From NCBI GenBank assembly GCA_039586575.1, contig JBDHKD010000010.1, positions 1 to 64,000 of the forward strand: a stretch of 64,000 bases of DNA, in the 5' to 3' direction. This DNA is from G020344215 sp039586575 (GTDB lineage: Bacteria; Gemmatimonadota; Gemmatimonadetes; Palauibacterales; KS3-K002). How positions within the stretch are numbered: position 1 is the first letter of the stretch; every line of letters begins with the position of its first letter. This document shows positions 1 to 9,207 of the stretch, in pieces. Position numbers and translations under genes: made by a program. Below the pieces are notes generated by a model. That model saw nothing but the letters and a program-made list of their open reading frames with translations. It searched no databases and was not told the DNA's origin.

Positions 1-474
1 CAGCACGCTGATCAGGGCGGTGCGGTCGTCGTCGGCCTCGCCTTGCACGTAGATTCTGTCCTTCCATGCCGCCGCCACGGTTCCGGAACGGTGTCCCTCG
101 GCTCCCCAATCCTGCAGCACGGCTCCCGCGGGCATAAGACTTCTGTAGAGGCCGAACGCACCCAACCTGCTGCCCATGTCGAAGATGTCCAGCGTGACGC
201 TTGAGAGGGGATCTCCTCCGAGCTCGTATCGCACGTGGACCAGCTTCCGGAAGCCGTACGTCAGGTACCGGGGCGCCGCGCCATCGATGTACTCGTAAAG
301 ATTGTCAGGGAGGTATTCATCCGGTCCCGCACCGATGTTCCATCCCTCGAGTGAGGAGAGTGCCGGGAGTAGCTGTGTGAGGCCGACGGCTCCGGAATTC
401 GTTTCACCGCTCCTGTCCCCGCAACCTGACAGGAGCAGGAACACCCCCACACACCAGATGTGTCTTCCAGTCAT
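1..474 (-). CDS. DUF6599-family lipoprotein (partial, C-terminus beyond window)
   Basis: The 158 codons present start at the ATG at 474 and run off the left edge. Residues 1-18 form a lipoprotein signal ending in LLLSGC, so the mature protein is probably a periplasm-facing lipoprotein. Around residue 60 it carries LYEYIDGAA, followed by VTLDIFDMGSRLGAFGLY, both shared with the proteins at 7096-7950 and 11693-12607; this is the DUF6599 signature. No biochemical function is known for the family. The ATG lies 8 bases after the stop of the upstream Fe-S aldo/keto-reductase-like gene (483-1673), so the two are very likely co-transcribed. The same pairing recurs at 5666-7950. Confidence 0.8.
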   Translation of the reverse strand, partial: MTGRHIWCVGVFLLLSGCGDRSGETNSGAVGLTQLLPALSSLEGWNIGAGPDEYLPDNLYEYIDGAAPRYLTYGFRKLVHVRYELGGDPLSSVTLDIFDMGSRLGAFGLYRSLMPAGAVLQDWGAEGHRSGTVAAAWKDRIYVQGEADDDRTALISVL

Positions 475-482
475 CGGATTCC

Positions 483-1673
483 CTACACCTCAGCGAAACT
501 GAGCAGCTGATGGGCCTCCACAAGCTCATCTCGAACTCGACGGCCGAACGGGCACCCGGTGTCGCAGGGGCCCGGACACCGATCACAGGTGGAGGCTCTG
601 GACCGCTCGGGCAGTGCGTCGTACAACTCCATGGATCGCTTCTCACGGCCGTAGTACTTGAAGTACATGGCGTAGCGCATTACGTCGGCGATCGCAACAT
701 CGCGCGGGCAGTTCCCTTCGCACGTGCCGCAGAACCGACAGTACTTGTCGTACATCTCCTGAGCGTAGCGGTGCAGCATACCTGCCTCGGCTCCGCTCAG
801 TTGCGAGCCCACGGCTGCTTTGTATTCGCGGATCTGAGCGAAATTGGTGATCCCAACGCACACACTGGCCACATACGGGTTGGTCAACGCCCACTTGACG
901 GTGGCCTGACGGAACGACAACCCGCCAGCCTCCAGGTCCCTGATCTCCCGCTGGCGGTTACCAGCGTTCACTTTGAACACAACGGTGCCGATCCCACGCT
1001 CCGCGGCCCGTTGGAGGATCTGGTCCTGGTCGGGATATGAAACGAAATCGTACTTGGTGAAGAACGCTTCGAATCGGCCATCGTCGATAGCCGTGTTGAG
1101 ACAGCTCTGCATCCCACCGCTATGACCGGCAAGGGCAAGATGCATGACCTTGCCGGCCTGCCTGGCCTCCTCGAATGCTTCGAATAGTGAGTCGACGAGC
1201 AGGTCGTCTGGCGAGCTTACGGCGCCGGTGCGGAAGACCTCCACATGGTCGGTGCGAAGACGGCGCAGTTGGGCGTCAATCGAATCCAGAATCTGTTGCT
1301 TGGTAGTGCCAGGCCTTATTACGTCACCAGCACACAATACCAATTGATCTCGACGACTGCCGATCCTGTTGATCACGTCACCGATCAGTTCGTCAGCCCG
1401 CCCGTAGCCAATATTGTCTCCAGTACTGATTGTGTTGATCCCGGCATCCAGAGCGGCCAGCAGGAGAGCCGGATTATCGAATCCTGCACTACCGAAAGTG
1501 ATCTCCGAGACCCTCAATCCCGTGTTGCCGAGCGGGCGGTACCGCATCTCGATATCAGCATCACCCTCAGCTTGTCTCTCTGCGGATGAACGGCACCCGA
1601 TGGCGAGAGCGGAAGCGGCTGCACCCAGCATCAGGAACCTGCGGCGGTCTATCTCCTTCAGAATAGGCTCCAT
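483..1673 (-). CDS. Tat-exported aldo/keto-reductase-like protein with two C-terminal 4Fe-4S motifs, catalytic tetrad lost
   Basis: A 396-residue protein with a twin-arginine signal (DRRRFLMLG, residues 9-17) and a Cys at 27 that could be lipidated. Residues ~42-290 follow the aldo/keto reductase TIM barrel. The C-terminus has two cysteine clusters, CRFCGTCEGNCP and CDRCPGPCDTGCP, expected to hold two 4Fe-4S clusters. The catalytic Asp, Tyr, Lys and His of the family appear to be replaced (Ser83, Ile88, Gly116, Gly150), so classical carbonyl reduction is unlikely. It may be an electron-transfer or binding protein on an AKR scaffold. The start has a good ribosome site, GGAGGATTCCG. A DUF6599 lipoprotein gene follows after 8 bases. 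Confidence 0.85.
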   Translation of the reverse strand: MEPILKEIDRRRFLMLGAAASALAIGCRSSAERQAEGDADIEMRYRPLGNTGLRVSEITFGSAGFDNPALLLAALDAGINTISTGDNIGYGRADELIGDVINRIGSRRDQLVLCAGDVIRPGTTKQQILDSIDAQLRRLRTDHVEVFRTGAVSSPDDLLVDSLFEAFEEARQAGKVMHLALAGHSGGMQSCLNTAIDDGRFEAFFTKYDFVSYPDQDQILQRAAERGIGTVVFKVNAGNRQREIRDLEAGGLSFRQATVKWALTNPYVASVCVGITNFAQIREYKAAVGSQLSGAEAGMLHRYAQEMYDKYCRFCGTCEGNCPRDVAIADVMRYAMYFKYYGREKRSMELYDALPERSRASTCDRCPGPCDTGCPFGRRVRDELVEAHQLLSFAEV

Positions 1674-1800
1674 CGGAATCCTCCGTTCTCACCGGATCGC
1701 TGCCCGTTCAATCCCCGGATCCAAAGGCGCCCCTCTACCTCTCAGTATCAGTGACCTGCTACCAGCGATCTTACCACCTTCAGATTCAGAGCGCCGCACT

Positions 1801-1819
1801 ATCAGACGGAGAGTCTGAT
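1801..1819. promoter_or_regulatory. inverted repeat, possible operator
   Basis: Perfect 7-base arms ATCAGAC / GTCTGAT around a 5-base spacer, about 130 bases upstream of the start of the gene at 483-1673. A second, loop-free palindrome, CCCCGATCGGGG, lies at 1888-1899. Either could bind a dimeric regulator. No adjacent regulator gene supports this, so the call is tentative. The rest of the 1674-2266 gap shows no convincing gene on either strand. Confidence 0.25.
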
Positions 1820-2266
1820 CCCTTGTCAAGGGAGGCGGAGCTTTGCGACTTGGGGGACGCACAGTCTTACGACCCCGTAGTTACCCTCCCCGATCGGGGT
1901 GAGGGCGAAGGCCGGCGCGCCGAAGGCGCAGAGGTCGAAATCAGCGCCCAGCCAGAGGGGCAGCTTCGGCAGCCCTTAGGCGCTTACTTGCGGAAAGACA
2001 CTTTCGTCCGGATTCCGGCATGGCTTTAGCGATCGGGTTCTGTGACCGAGCCGTGTGGCCTCGAGTCCTTTGCGGTGCAACGGACTTGATGTCATCTTGT
2101 TAGCTATCCCGGGAAGTGGCTGGGGCGGTCGTGAGTAGTCCCGTTGCTCCAGGAGCCGCCACCGTGCCCAAGCATCCACAGGTAGTCGCTTTCCTAGCTG
2201 CTCGGCCCATCCAGCCAGCCCAGAGTCAACTCACGCCCAAAGTCCCAGAGGAATGAGGGTGCCGGT

Positions 2267-5200
2267 ATGAGTACGCGACTCAGGCCCGCTTCACCCTCAC
2301 GATCGGTGGTGATCGCCGCCTTCCTATCTCTCCTCTGCGGCGCCCCGGTCATCGCACAAGAGACCGATTGGCGCACGATCGAGTTCGAGACGACCGAAGT
2401 CACGGGCGCCAACGTTACGGTCTCACCCGACGGCCAATGGCTGATCTTTACCATTCTCGGTCACCTGTTTCGTCTGCCGGTGGGGGGCGGCACGGCGGAG
2501 CAGCTCACGTTCGGTCCCTCTTACGACACCGGTAGTTCTCACCGGACGGCGCTCGTGTGGCTTTCATATCCGACAGAGACGGGAGTGACGGCAACGTCTT
2601 CCTGCTCGAGCTGGAAAGCGCGGAAGTTACACAGCTGACGCACGATCGCTGGGCAGGTCGCCCGACCTGGTCTCCTGATGGCCACACGATTGCCTACCTC
2701 AGCTTCGTTATCGACATCGGGCACGAATACGCACCCAGCGCCGCGCCGGCCGTTGTGCGGCGCACGCCTGTGAGCGGTGGGGAATCCCAGGTCGTGAGCG
2801 GTCCGCCCCGCATGATCAGCTCGGTCTTCTACCTGCCTGACGGGAGGCTGGGCTGGTCGGTGTTCGAGGGTAGACCGGCGTGGTGGCTTTGGGAAGGTAT
2901 GTCGGCCATGAAAGGCGCTGCCACTCGGATCGAGGTCCTGGGCGAGAACGGTGTAGTCTCCACCTTGCGTGAGATTTCGGGGATCGTGCATCGCCTAATG
3001 GCCAGCCCGACGTCGGAAGGCCTCTACGCGCGCCGGTTACCGACCCCGCGGATGGGGGGGTGGTATCCCGAGGAGGAGGAGATTGTCTTCCTTGCCCTGG
3101 GCGATGACTCCGAACAACACATCACGTCCGTGTCGGGCACCAACGGTTGGGATTGGGGCCCGCGGTTCGACGTGAAAGCAGATGACGGTTCCCTGTACGT
3201 CGGTGAAGGCGGACACCTCATTGAGATAGGCTTACCGGATGGCTACACGCGGACGATCGCATTTCGTGCCAAAGTAACGCTCGAGGCTCAGCATCCGGTG
3301 GTACCCGCCAAGGTAGATCTGGCGGTCCCCGGAAGCACTGCTCCACCCAGGATCGTTATTCAGCCGGCCATGTCGTCAGATGGCGAACGTCTGTTCTTCG
3401 TGGCCGCTGGCGGAGTCTGGGTGCAGCCCCTCTCAGTCGGTTCTGCACACTTGATCTACGAAGGTGAGGGGTTCGTCAGAGACCCCACCCCGTCGCCGGA
3501 CGGACGGTTACTGGCCCTGGTCGACCTAAAGGTGGGAATACGAGAGCTCAGGGTGCTCGACCTCGAGAGCAGCGAGGTGCGAATCCTGGCTTCGGGAGGA
3601 GACTACTGGCAGTTGGCTTGGCACCCCGATGCGAAGCGCCTCGCATATGCGGAGCGCAACACATCGCGTATCGTCATCTTGCATCTGAACACTGGTGAAG
3701 CGCAGGAGATCGCAGGGGGCATAGAACACACGTGGCTTTCGCGCCCACGCTTCTCAGGCGACGGCCGGACACTTTGGTACACCAGTGGCGGGGTGCTCCA
3801 CCGCATCTCGTTGACCGAACGAGCCGCTGCCGAGCCAGTGATTCCGCTGCCAGGCCCGTCGGCTACAGACTCGCCGGTCTCAACCTGGGTGGGCAATGCA
3901 GTGCTCTCACCCAACGAGCGCTGGATGGCTTATCGTCGCGGTGCGGAGATCTGGGTGGTCCCCGCAGACCGCCCACCCATCGGAGCGCAACACGCCCGTC
4001 GGCTCAGTCCGAGGGGTGGCCATGCCTTTGACTTCGCACCCGATGGTTCCGCCGTGATCTTTGCCGACGGGAACGAAGTCTGGCGACAGCCTCTGACGTC
4101 TGGCGAGCCGGAGAGGGTTGCGCTGCAGGTGGAGGTCAACCGCCAGACACCGCCGCCCGTGCTGCTGCGCCACGTGCAGGTTCTCGATTTCACCGCCGGC
4201 GAATTTAGCCCTGAGACTTCCATGTTCGTCGAGGCTGGAAGGATCCGCTGGATCGGTTCCGAGTCTGGGCGAGCCATTCCCGGGGCGACCGTAATCCTCG
4301 ACGCCGCTGGCCGATTCGCCATACCCGGTCTCTTCGACTTCCACGTGCACGAGCGGGGAGGTTACCAGGCTCCCGGCAACCTTGCCTACGGTGTCACCTC
4401 GGTGCGCGACGTGGGCACCACCCCGCTCATGTGGCTCAACGCCTTCGACGATTGGTCCGACGCGAGCGCCGCACCGATCCCACGTTGCTTTCACGCGGGC
4501 GAGATGGTTTACGGGCCTCCGGAGATTCTCCTAACTGAAGACGATGCGCGGGCGACCGTCCGCCGGGACAGGGCAGGCGGTGCAAGTCTGATAAAGGCGT
4601 ACTCAACTCTCCCGTGGTCGATCCACCGGGCCGTGGCTGAGGAAGCCCGCCAGCTGGGACTGCCGATGGCGGCACACGGTACGACTGTAAAGGAAGTGAC
4701 GTTGGGGGTGACGCTCGGCTACGCCACCTTGGAGCATGCGGGCTTCCGTTACTACGATGATGTGCTACAGATGCTGGCGGAAGCGGGTACGCGTTGGGAC
4801 CCCACAGTAGGCGCCGACGTGGGTGATCAGCTGCTGCTCGTGGCCGAGCCAGAAAGAATCGAGCATGAGAAGTTCCGCGCGTTCTTCTCGAGATCGCGAG
4901 TTGAGTCGGAGCTCGCTGCCGGGGACACTGCGTGGAAGACTCGAACGTATCCTGGAATATTTGCGCAACAGCTTACAGGAATTCAGGCAGCGTATGCTCG
5001 GGGAGTGAAGCTCCTTGCAGGCACCGATTTGCCGACACACCTCGGTTTCCCCGGCATGTCGCTTCACTGGGAGCTGGAGCATCTCGCACAGGCCGGCATC
5101 CCACCGCTGGAGGTGCTGAGAATCGCCACCCGGGAAGCGGCTGTTGCCGTGGGAGCGGGAGACGACCTCGGTGTATTGGAACCGGGCAAACTGGCGGACA

Positions 5201-5328
5201 TCGTTCTTCTCGACGCCAATCCTCTGGTGGACGTCAAGAATACCCAGTCAATCTGGCTGGTGATCAAGAATGGCTGGTTGTTCGATCCGGAGAAGTTGCG
5301 GCCCCCTTCTCGGGCCGGCGAAGAGTAG
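2267..5328 (+). CDS. TolB-type beta-propeller amidohydrolase (one frameshift near 2531-2536)
   Basis: Predicted exported protein of about 1,020 residues: signal peptide (residues 1-28, ending VIAQ), TolB/WD40-like propeller repeats with several SPDG motifs, then a metal-dependent amidohydrolase domain. The hydrolase part shows the metal-binding HxH (FDFHVHERGG), a likely carbamylated Lys in SLIKAYST, and downstream His/Asp motifs (AAHGT, LEHAGF, AGTDLP). Substrate is unknown; relatives are often annotated as imidazolonepropionase- or prolidase-like. The reading frame breaks after YDT: the first frame continues out of register to 2638, and the true frame is open from 2536 (FSPDGARVAFISD). The expected TolB motif has three residues where five bases remain, so a few bases are missing, either as a real mutation or a sequencing error. 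Confidence 0.75.
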
Positions 5329-5537
5329 CTTGCCCAACCCGCTGATCTGGCCGCCCCGCTGTTCGGACCTCCTCGGTAAACCGGTGTGGGGCGATCTGCG
5401 AGGTGCGTAACCTCAAACAATAGAGCCATGCTGAAGTCGTTGCTCGTCACCACTGGGCATCGCATCTTGTAACAGTCCCAACAATTCCCAGCCGAACCTG
5501 CGATTGGCCTGCCTTTAGCCTCGACGGAGGCAGTGAT

Positions 5538-5600
5538 TTGACCGAGCCGTTCGAGCGCCTGAAGAGCGCGCCGGCCGATCGCTACACGATCAAGCGCGAC
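5538..5600 (+). pseudogene. N-terminal remnant of a serine/threonine kinase
   Basis: The frame from TTG 5538 reads LTEPFERLKSAPADRYTIKRD. This matches the characteristic opening of a large family of bacterial Ser/Thr kinases (ERLxxALADRYxIERELG followed by the glycine loop). The homology stops before the ATP-binding loop, so only about 21 codons survive. The remainder of the 5329-5665 gap shows nothing else I recognise apart from the ribosome site of the next gene. Confidence 0.45.
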
Positions 5601-5665
5601 CCCTTCTCTGGAACTCATGCCTGCGGTTTCGGAGGAGAAACTCGACCATACCTGGGAGCTCTGCC

Positions 5666-7078
5666 ATGAAGAAGAAGACTCGGGCGGACCGTGATCGGGG
5701 TCGTATCAAACGGAGGGATTTCGTCAAGTCAGGCGGTGCGGCGCTTGCGGGAGGGGTGGTGTTGGGTCTTGCCCCAGTCCCGGAGAGCGAGGCCCGCTCG
5801 GAGTCCTCAGGAGCATCGCCCCTCTTTCCCGTCCAACCGAGCCAGGACGGCCGAATTCAAACTTACCGGACTCTGGGGCGAACCGGCTTCAAGGTATCCG
5901 ATATCAGCCTTGGCGCGGCCTTAATCAGAGAGGCCAATGTGGTCCGGTATGCCTTCGACAAAGGGATCAATTACATCGATACGGCGGAGGGCTACGAGAA
6001 CGGGGCCTCCGAACGTGGCATACGGGACGCCCTTCAGCATATCGACCGGGAAAAGATCTTCATCTCGACGAAGGCCTACATCAGACCCCGTGACGATAAA
6101 GAAACGGTGCTCAACAAGGTCCGCCAGAGCCTGGAGCGGCTGGGCACCGAGTACATCGACGCTTACATGATGAGTAGCGTCAGTACAGTAGAGTGGTTGA
6201 ACCACCCGGGGTACCACGCCGCGATGGACCAACTCAAAGCGGAGGGGCGAGTGAGGTTCTCTGGGGCGACCTACCACGGTCCAGAGGCGACCGATCAGAC
6301 GGGGATGGCCGACGTCCTCTGTGCTGCGGCGGAGGACGGCCGGTTCGACGTCTTGCTCCTGGTATACAACTTCTTGAACCACTCCGAAGGCGACCGGATC
6401 ATCGCGACGTCCAAAGCCAACAATGTGGGGACGACGGCGATGAAGACCGCCCCCGGAAAGCTGAGGGCCGAGCCGTTCGATCCCGACAACCTCAGCGAAC
6501 TCTACCAGCAATACCTCGACCTCATGTTGCGGACCGGACAGAGCCGTGAAGCTGCGCTGCGCGAGCTCCAGGAGTATTCGGATGCGCAGAACCAGTTCGT
6601 CGAGAAAACCCAGCTCTTCGCGGAGCGGTACGGGATCGAGAACGATGAAGCCCTTCAATTGGCAAGCATCCAATGGGTGATTCAGAACCCGGACATGCAC
6701 ACGGCGTGCATTTCGGTCTGGAGCTTCGATCTCATCGACAAGATCGTTGCCCTCTCCGGTACTCAGCTGACCGCCCCCGCGGGCAGCCTGCTTGAGGAGT
6801 CCCGCTCCGCGCTGGACTCCCAGTACTGCCGCCACGGGTGTGTGGCGTGCATGGACAGCTGTCCGTTCCATGTCCCGGTCAGCAGAATCATGCGGTACGC
6901 GTACTACTTTGAGGCTCAGGGCCGGGAGCGGTACGCCATGTCCAAGTACGCGGCCCTCGACGGCTCGGCTGCGGCAACCTGCAAGAACTGCACTGGACTT
7001 TGTGCCGGTGCGTGTCGCTACGGCCTGGACATCCAGCTCAACATGCTCCAGGTCCACAACCTCCTGACCCTAGGCTAG
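5666..7078 (+). CDS. Tat-exported aldo/keto reductase with C-terminal 4Fe-4S motifs
   Basis: A 470-residue protein with a Tat signal (KRRDFVKSGGAALAGG, from about residue 15) and an AKR barrel from about residue 65. Unlike its paralogue at 483-1673, it keeps the catalytic Asp105 and Tyr110 (YIDTAEGYENG) and Lys136 (FISTK). The expected His position is Ser170. The C-terminus has CRHGCVACMDSCP and CKNCTGLCAGAC, two probable 4Fe-4S sites, and ends with VHNLLTLG, similar to the paralogue's HQLLSF. An exported AKR with clusters may accept electrons from a membrane Fe-S donor rather than cytosolic NADPH; this is inference. A GGGAG ribosome site precedes ATG 5666. A DUF6599 lipoprotein follows 17 bases downstream. 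Confidence 0.85.
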   Translation: MKKKTRADRDRGRIKRRDFVKSGGAALAGGVVLGLAPVPESEARSESSGASPLFPVQPSQDGRIQTYRTLGRTGFKVSDISLGAALIREANVVRYAFDKGINYIDTAEGYENGASERGIRDALQHIDREKIFISTKAYIRPRDDKETVLNKVRQSLERLGTEYIDAYMMSSVSTVEWLNHPGYHAAMDQLKAEGRVRFSGATYHGPEATDQTGMADVLCAAAEDGRFDVLLLVYNFLNHSEGDRIIATSKANNVGTTAMKTAPGKLRAEPFDPDNLSELYQQYLDLMLRTGQSREAALRELQEYSDAQNQFVEKTQLFAERYGIENDEALQLASIQWVIQNPDMHTACISVWSFDLIDKIVALSGTQLTAPAGSLLEESRSALDSQYCRHGCVACMDSCPFHVPVSRIMRYAYYFEAQGRERYAMSKYAALDGSAAATCKNCTGLCAGACRYGLDIQLNMLQVHNLLTLG

Positions 7079-7095
7079 CCGGAAGGGGTGACGAT

Positions 7096-7950
7096 GTGGG
7101 ATCCAGAGGAACACGCCGGATCGCACTACTGACGGTGCTCGCCGCTTCGGCTCTCACGGCATCCTGCGCCGGAGGGCCATCGGGGTTTCCCGAAGTGGCG
7201 GGCTGGACACAGAGCGGGGAGGTGCGAGTCTACACCGCTGATACTCTGTGGGAGTACATCGACGGCGCCGCTGTGCTCTTCGTGGAGTACGGCGTCCGAA
7301 CGTGCCTGACGGCGGACATGTCGGCGGCGGGGGTGTCGGTGACCGTGGATCTCTACGAGATGGCCTCCCCGTTGCGAGCGGTGGGGGTGTTCAAGAGAGA
7401 GAGCGCCGGGCGAGAGGTGAATCTCACTGGCGCCACTGTAGCGGCTATCTCGCCCCCTTACCAGGCTCTCATGGTCAAGGGAAGCACATACGTAAAGGTG
7501 AACGTCTACGAAGGTGAGCTCACCGAGTCCGAGAGCCGCCAACTCTTGCAGGGACTGGCGGCCTCCCTTCCTGGGGAGGCCGTCATGCCCCAGGAGTTCT
7601 CGCTGTTACCCGAAGAAGGGAAGGTGGCCGGCTCGGAAGGGTACCTGCCCGGGTCGCTCCTGAGCTTGGCGGAACTCACGGATTGCCTCTACGCCGACTA
7701 TGAGGGAAGTGAGGGCGAGACCTGGGAAGGGTTCGTCGTGCTTCCCTCGGCCGCCTCTGACGTCTGGGAAGCGCTGGCCGACCGGTGGGAGTCCTTAGAG
7801 CACGACGGGCTCACGGTCCTCTTCCGGGAGGTTCCCTACAGCGGCCTGGTGGGTGTCACGCGCACGGACTCGGGGATGTTCGGTGTGTCGGGAGCGGCCG
7901 ACGAGACGCAGTTGCTGGAGAGGTTGCGAGTTTTCGCGGGCCTCCGCTGA
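7096..7950 (+). CDS. DUF6599-family lipoprotein
   Basis: A 284-residue protein starting at GTG 7096, which has a strong upstream purine run (GGAAGGGGTG). The signal peptide ends in a lipobox, LTASC. It carries the family motif LWEYIDGAA, then VDLYEMASPLRAVGVF. The C-terminal half (from about residue 160) has acidic segments and no recognisable catalytic motif. Function unknown. It follows the Fe-S aldo/keto reductase by 17 bases, repeating the pair at 1-1673, which suggests the lipoprotein anchors or assists the exported redox enzyme. Confidence 0.82.
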   Translation: MGSRGTRRIALLTVLAASALTASCAGGPSGFPEVAGWTQSGEVRVYTADTLWEYIDGAAVLFVEYGVRTCLTADMSAAGVSVTVDLYEMASPLRAVGVFKRESAGREVNLTGATVAAISPPYQALMVKGSTYVKVNVYEGELTESESRQLLQGLAASLPGEAVMPQEFSLLPEEGKVAGSEGYLPGSLLSLAELTDCLYADYEGSEGETWEGFVVLPSAASDVWEALADRWESLEHDGLTVLFREVPYSGLVGVTRTDSGMFGVSGAADETQLLERLRVFAGLR

Positions 7951-8002
7951 GCGCTTGGGAATTCGGCGATTGGGGCGGAAGCCACGTTCAGGAAGCCTCC
8001 TT

Positions 8003-8170
8003 TCACTCCGCTCTCAGCGCCTCCACTGGATTCACCCTCGTGATCCGTCGGGCCGGCACATAGCTTGCCGCCAAACACACAACGACCAAGAGCAGGCCAA
8101 CCGTGCCGTACGTGAGTGGGTCGGTGGGTTCGACTCCGAACAGGACGCTGACGGCACAAAGTTGGCGTGG
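8003..8170 (-). pseudogene. C-terminal remnant of an FtsX/MacB-type ABC transporter permease
   Basis: The minus-strand frame between an in-frame TAA (8171-8173) and the TGA at 8003-8005 reads LFGVEPTDPLTYG, a hydrophobic helix, then VPARRITRVNPVEALRAE and stop. This is the standard last segment of macrolide-exporter-like permeases (final membrane helix and the R(x)xxxPxxALRxE tail). There is no start codon or upstream membrane domain, so only about 55 codons of a roughly 800-residue protein remain. Confidence 0.6.
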
Positions 8171-8180
8171 TTACTGGTGT

Positions 8181-8209
8181 TTGCCGCGCCCCACGCCGTA
8201 TTGTATACT
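8181..8209 (+). promoter_or_regulatory. probable sigma70-type promoter for the DUF362 gene at 8238
   Basis: TTGCCG (8181-8186), a 17-base spacer and TATACT (8204-8209) match the -35/-10 consensus at 4/6 and 5/6 positions. The start codon is 29 bases after the -10 box. It would transcribe the DUF362 and polyferredoxin genes. Confidence 0.4.
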
Positions 8210-8237
8210 GACCGTGCGAGGCCCCGGAAAGGTGTCC

Positions 8238-9191
8238 ATGGAGCGTAGGGATTTTCTCAAGAAGACCGGCTCTGCCGTTACCCTGGCCGCGGTCACGGGT
8301 ACCACCGGATTGGTCTTCCACAACCGCGAAACGACGCGGCAGCGCGCTTCGCTTTCCAAGACGGCCAGCTTCGAGGTTCCGCCGGATCCGTCTCTCCCCG
8401 TACTCACATCTTCCACACGTACCGATCCCGTCGCGGCCTTGAACGGCGCGCTCGACGGCATCGGTGGCATCCGACGCTTCGTCCGGTCCGGCGAAACGGT
8501 GGTGTTGAAGCCGAACGTGGGGTGGGATCGCACGCCGGCACAGGGGGCGAACACGCATCCCGCCCTCGTCAGCGAGATGGTACGGCTCTGCCTGGCCGCG
8601 GGTGCCGGCCGCGTGATCGTGGCCGATGTCAGCTGCAACGATCCCCGACGGAGCTTCTTGCGCTCGGGTATCCGGGAGGCCGGCGAAGCCGCGGGGGCCA
8701 CCGTGATGCTCCCCAGCAGAGAGGACTTTGAGGAGGTCGATCTGGGCGGTGTCGTTTTGAAGAACTGGCCGGTTTTGCGGCACTTCATCGAAGCCGATCG
8801 CCTGATCAACATGCCGGTCGTCAAGCAGCACTCGTTGACCCGCTGTACGGTCGGCATGAAGAACCTGTACGGGATACTGGGCGGGCGTCGTAACCGGCTG
8901 CATCAGGAGATAGATCAGTCCATCGTCGACCTGGCCGCCTTCGTCCGGCCGACCCTGACCGTGGTGGACGCCACGCGCGTGATGTTCAGGGGTGGCCCGC
9001 AGGGCGGGTCGCTGGCTGACCTGAAGATCGAGAACACGGTCATGTGCGCGACCGACCAGGTTGCCGCCGACTCCAGGTCGGTGGAGTTTCTGGGACTGAG
9101 CGGGCGACAGGTCGGTCACATCGCGCTGGCCGCGCAGTCGGGGCTTGGATCGCTGGACTATCGTAACGCCGGGTTCAGAGAGATAGTCTGA
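8238..9191 (+). CDS. Tat-exported DUF362 protein
   Basis: A 317-residue protein with a Tat signal at the extreme N-terminus (MERRDFLKKTGSAVTLAAV). DUF362 features include VVLKPNVGWD, LINMPVVKQHSLTRCTVGMKNLYG and a downstream acidic segment. DUF362 proteins are uncharacterised and are often encoded beside ferredoxins. The start ATG 8238 follows GGAAAGG. The polyferredoxin gene begins 16 bases after the stop, so the pair is probably an operon in which the DUF362 protein works in the periplasm with the membrane Fe-S protein. Confidence 0.85.
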   Translation: MERRDFLKKTGSAVTLAAVTGTTGLVFHNRETTRQRASLSKTASFEVPPDPSLPVLTSSTRTDPVAALNGALDGIGGIRRFVRSGETVVLKPNVGWDRTPAQGANTHPALVSEMVRLCLAAGAGRVIVADVSCNDPRRSFLRSGIREAGEAAGATVMLPSREDFEEVDLGGVVLKNWPVLRHFIEADRLINMPVVKQHSLTRCTVGMKNLYGILGGRRNRLHQEIDQSIVDLAAFVRPTLTVVDATRVMFRGGPQGGSLADLKIENTVMCATDQVAADSRSVEFLGLSGRQVGHIALAAQSGLGSLDYRNAGFREIV

Positions 9192-9207
9192 TGACCTTCC
9201 AGACCCG

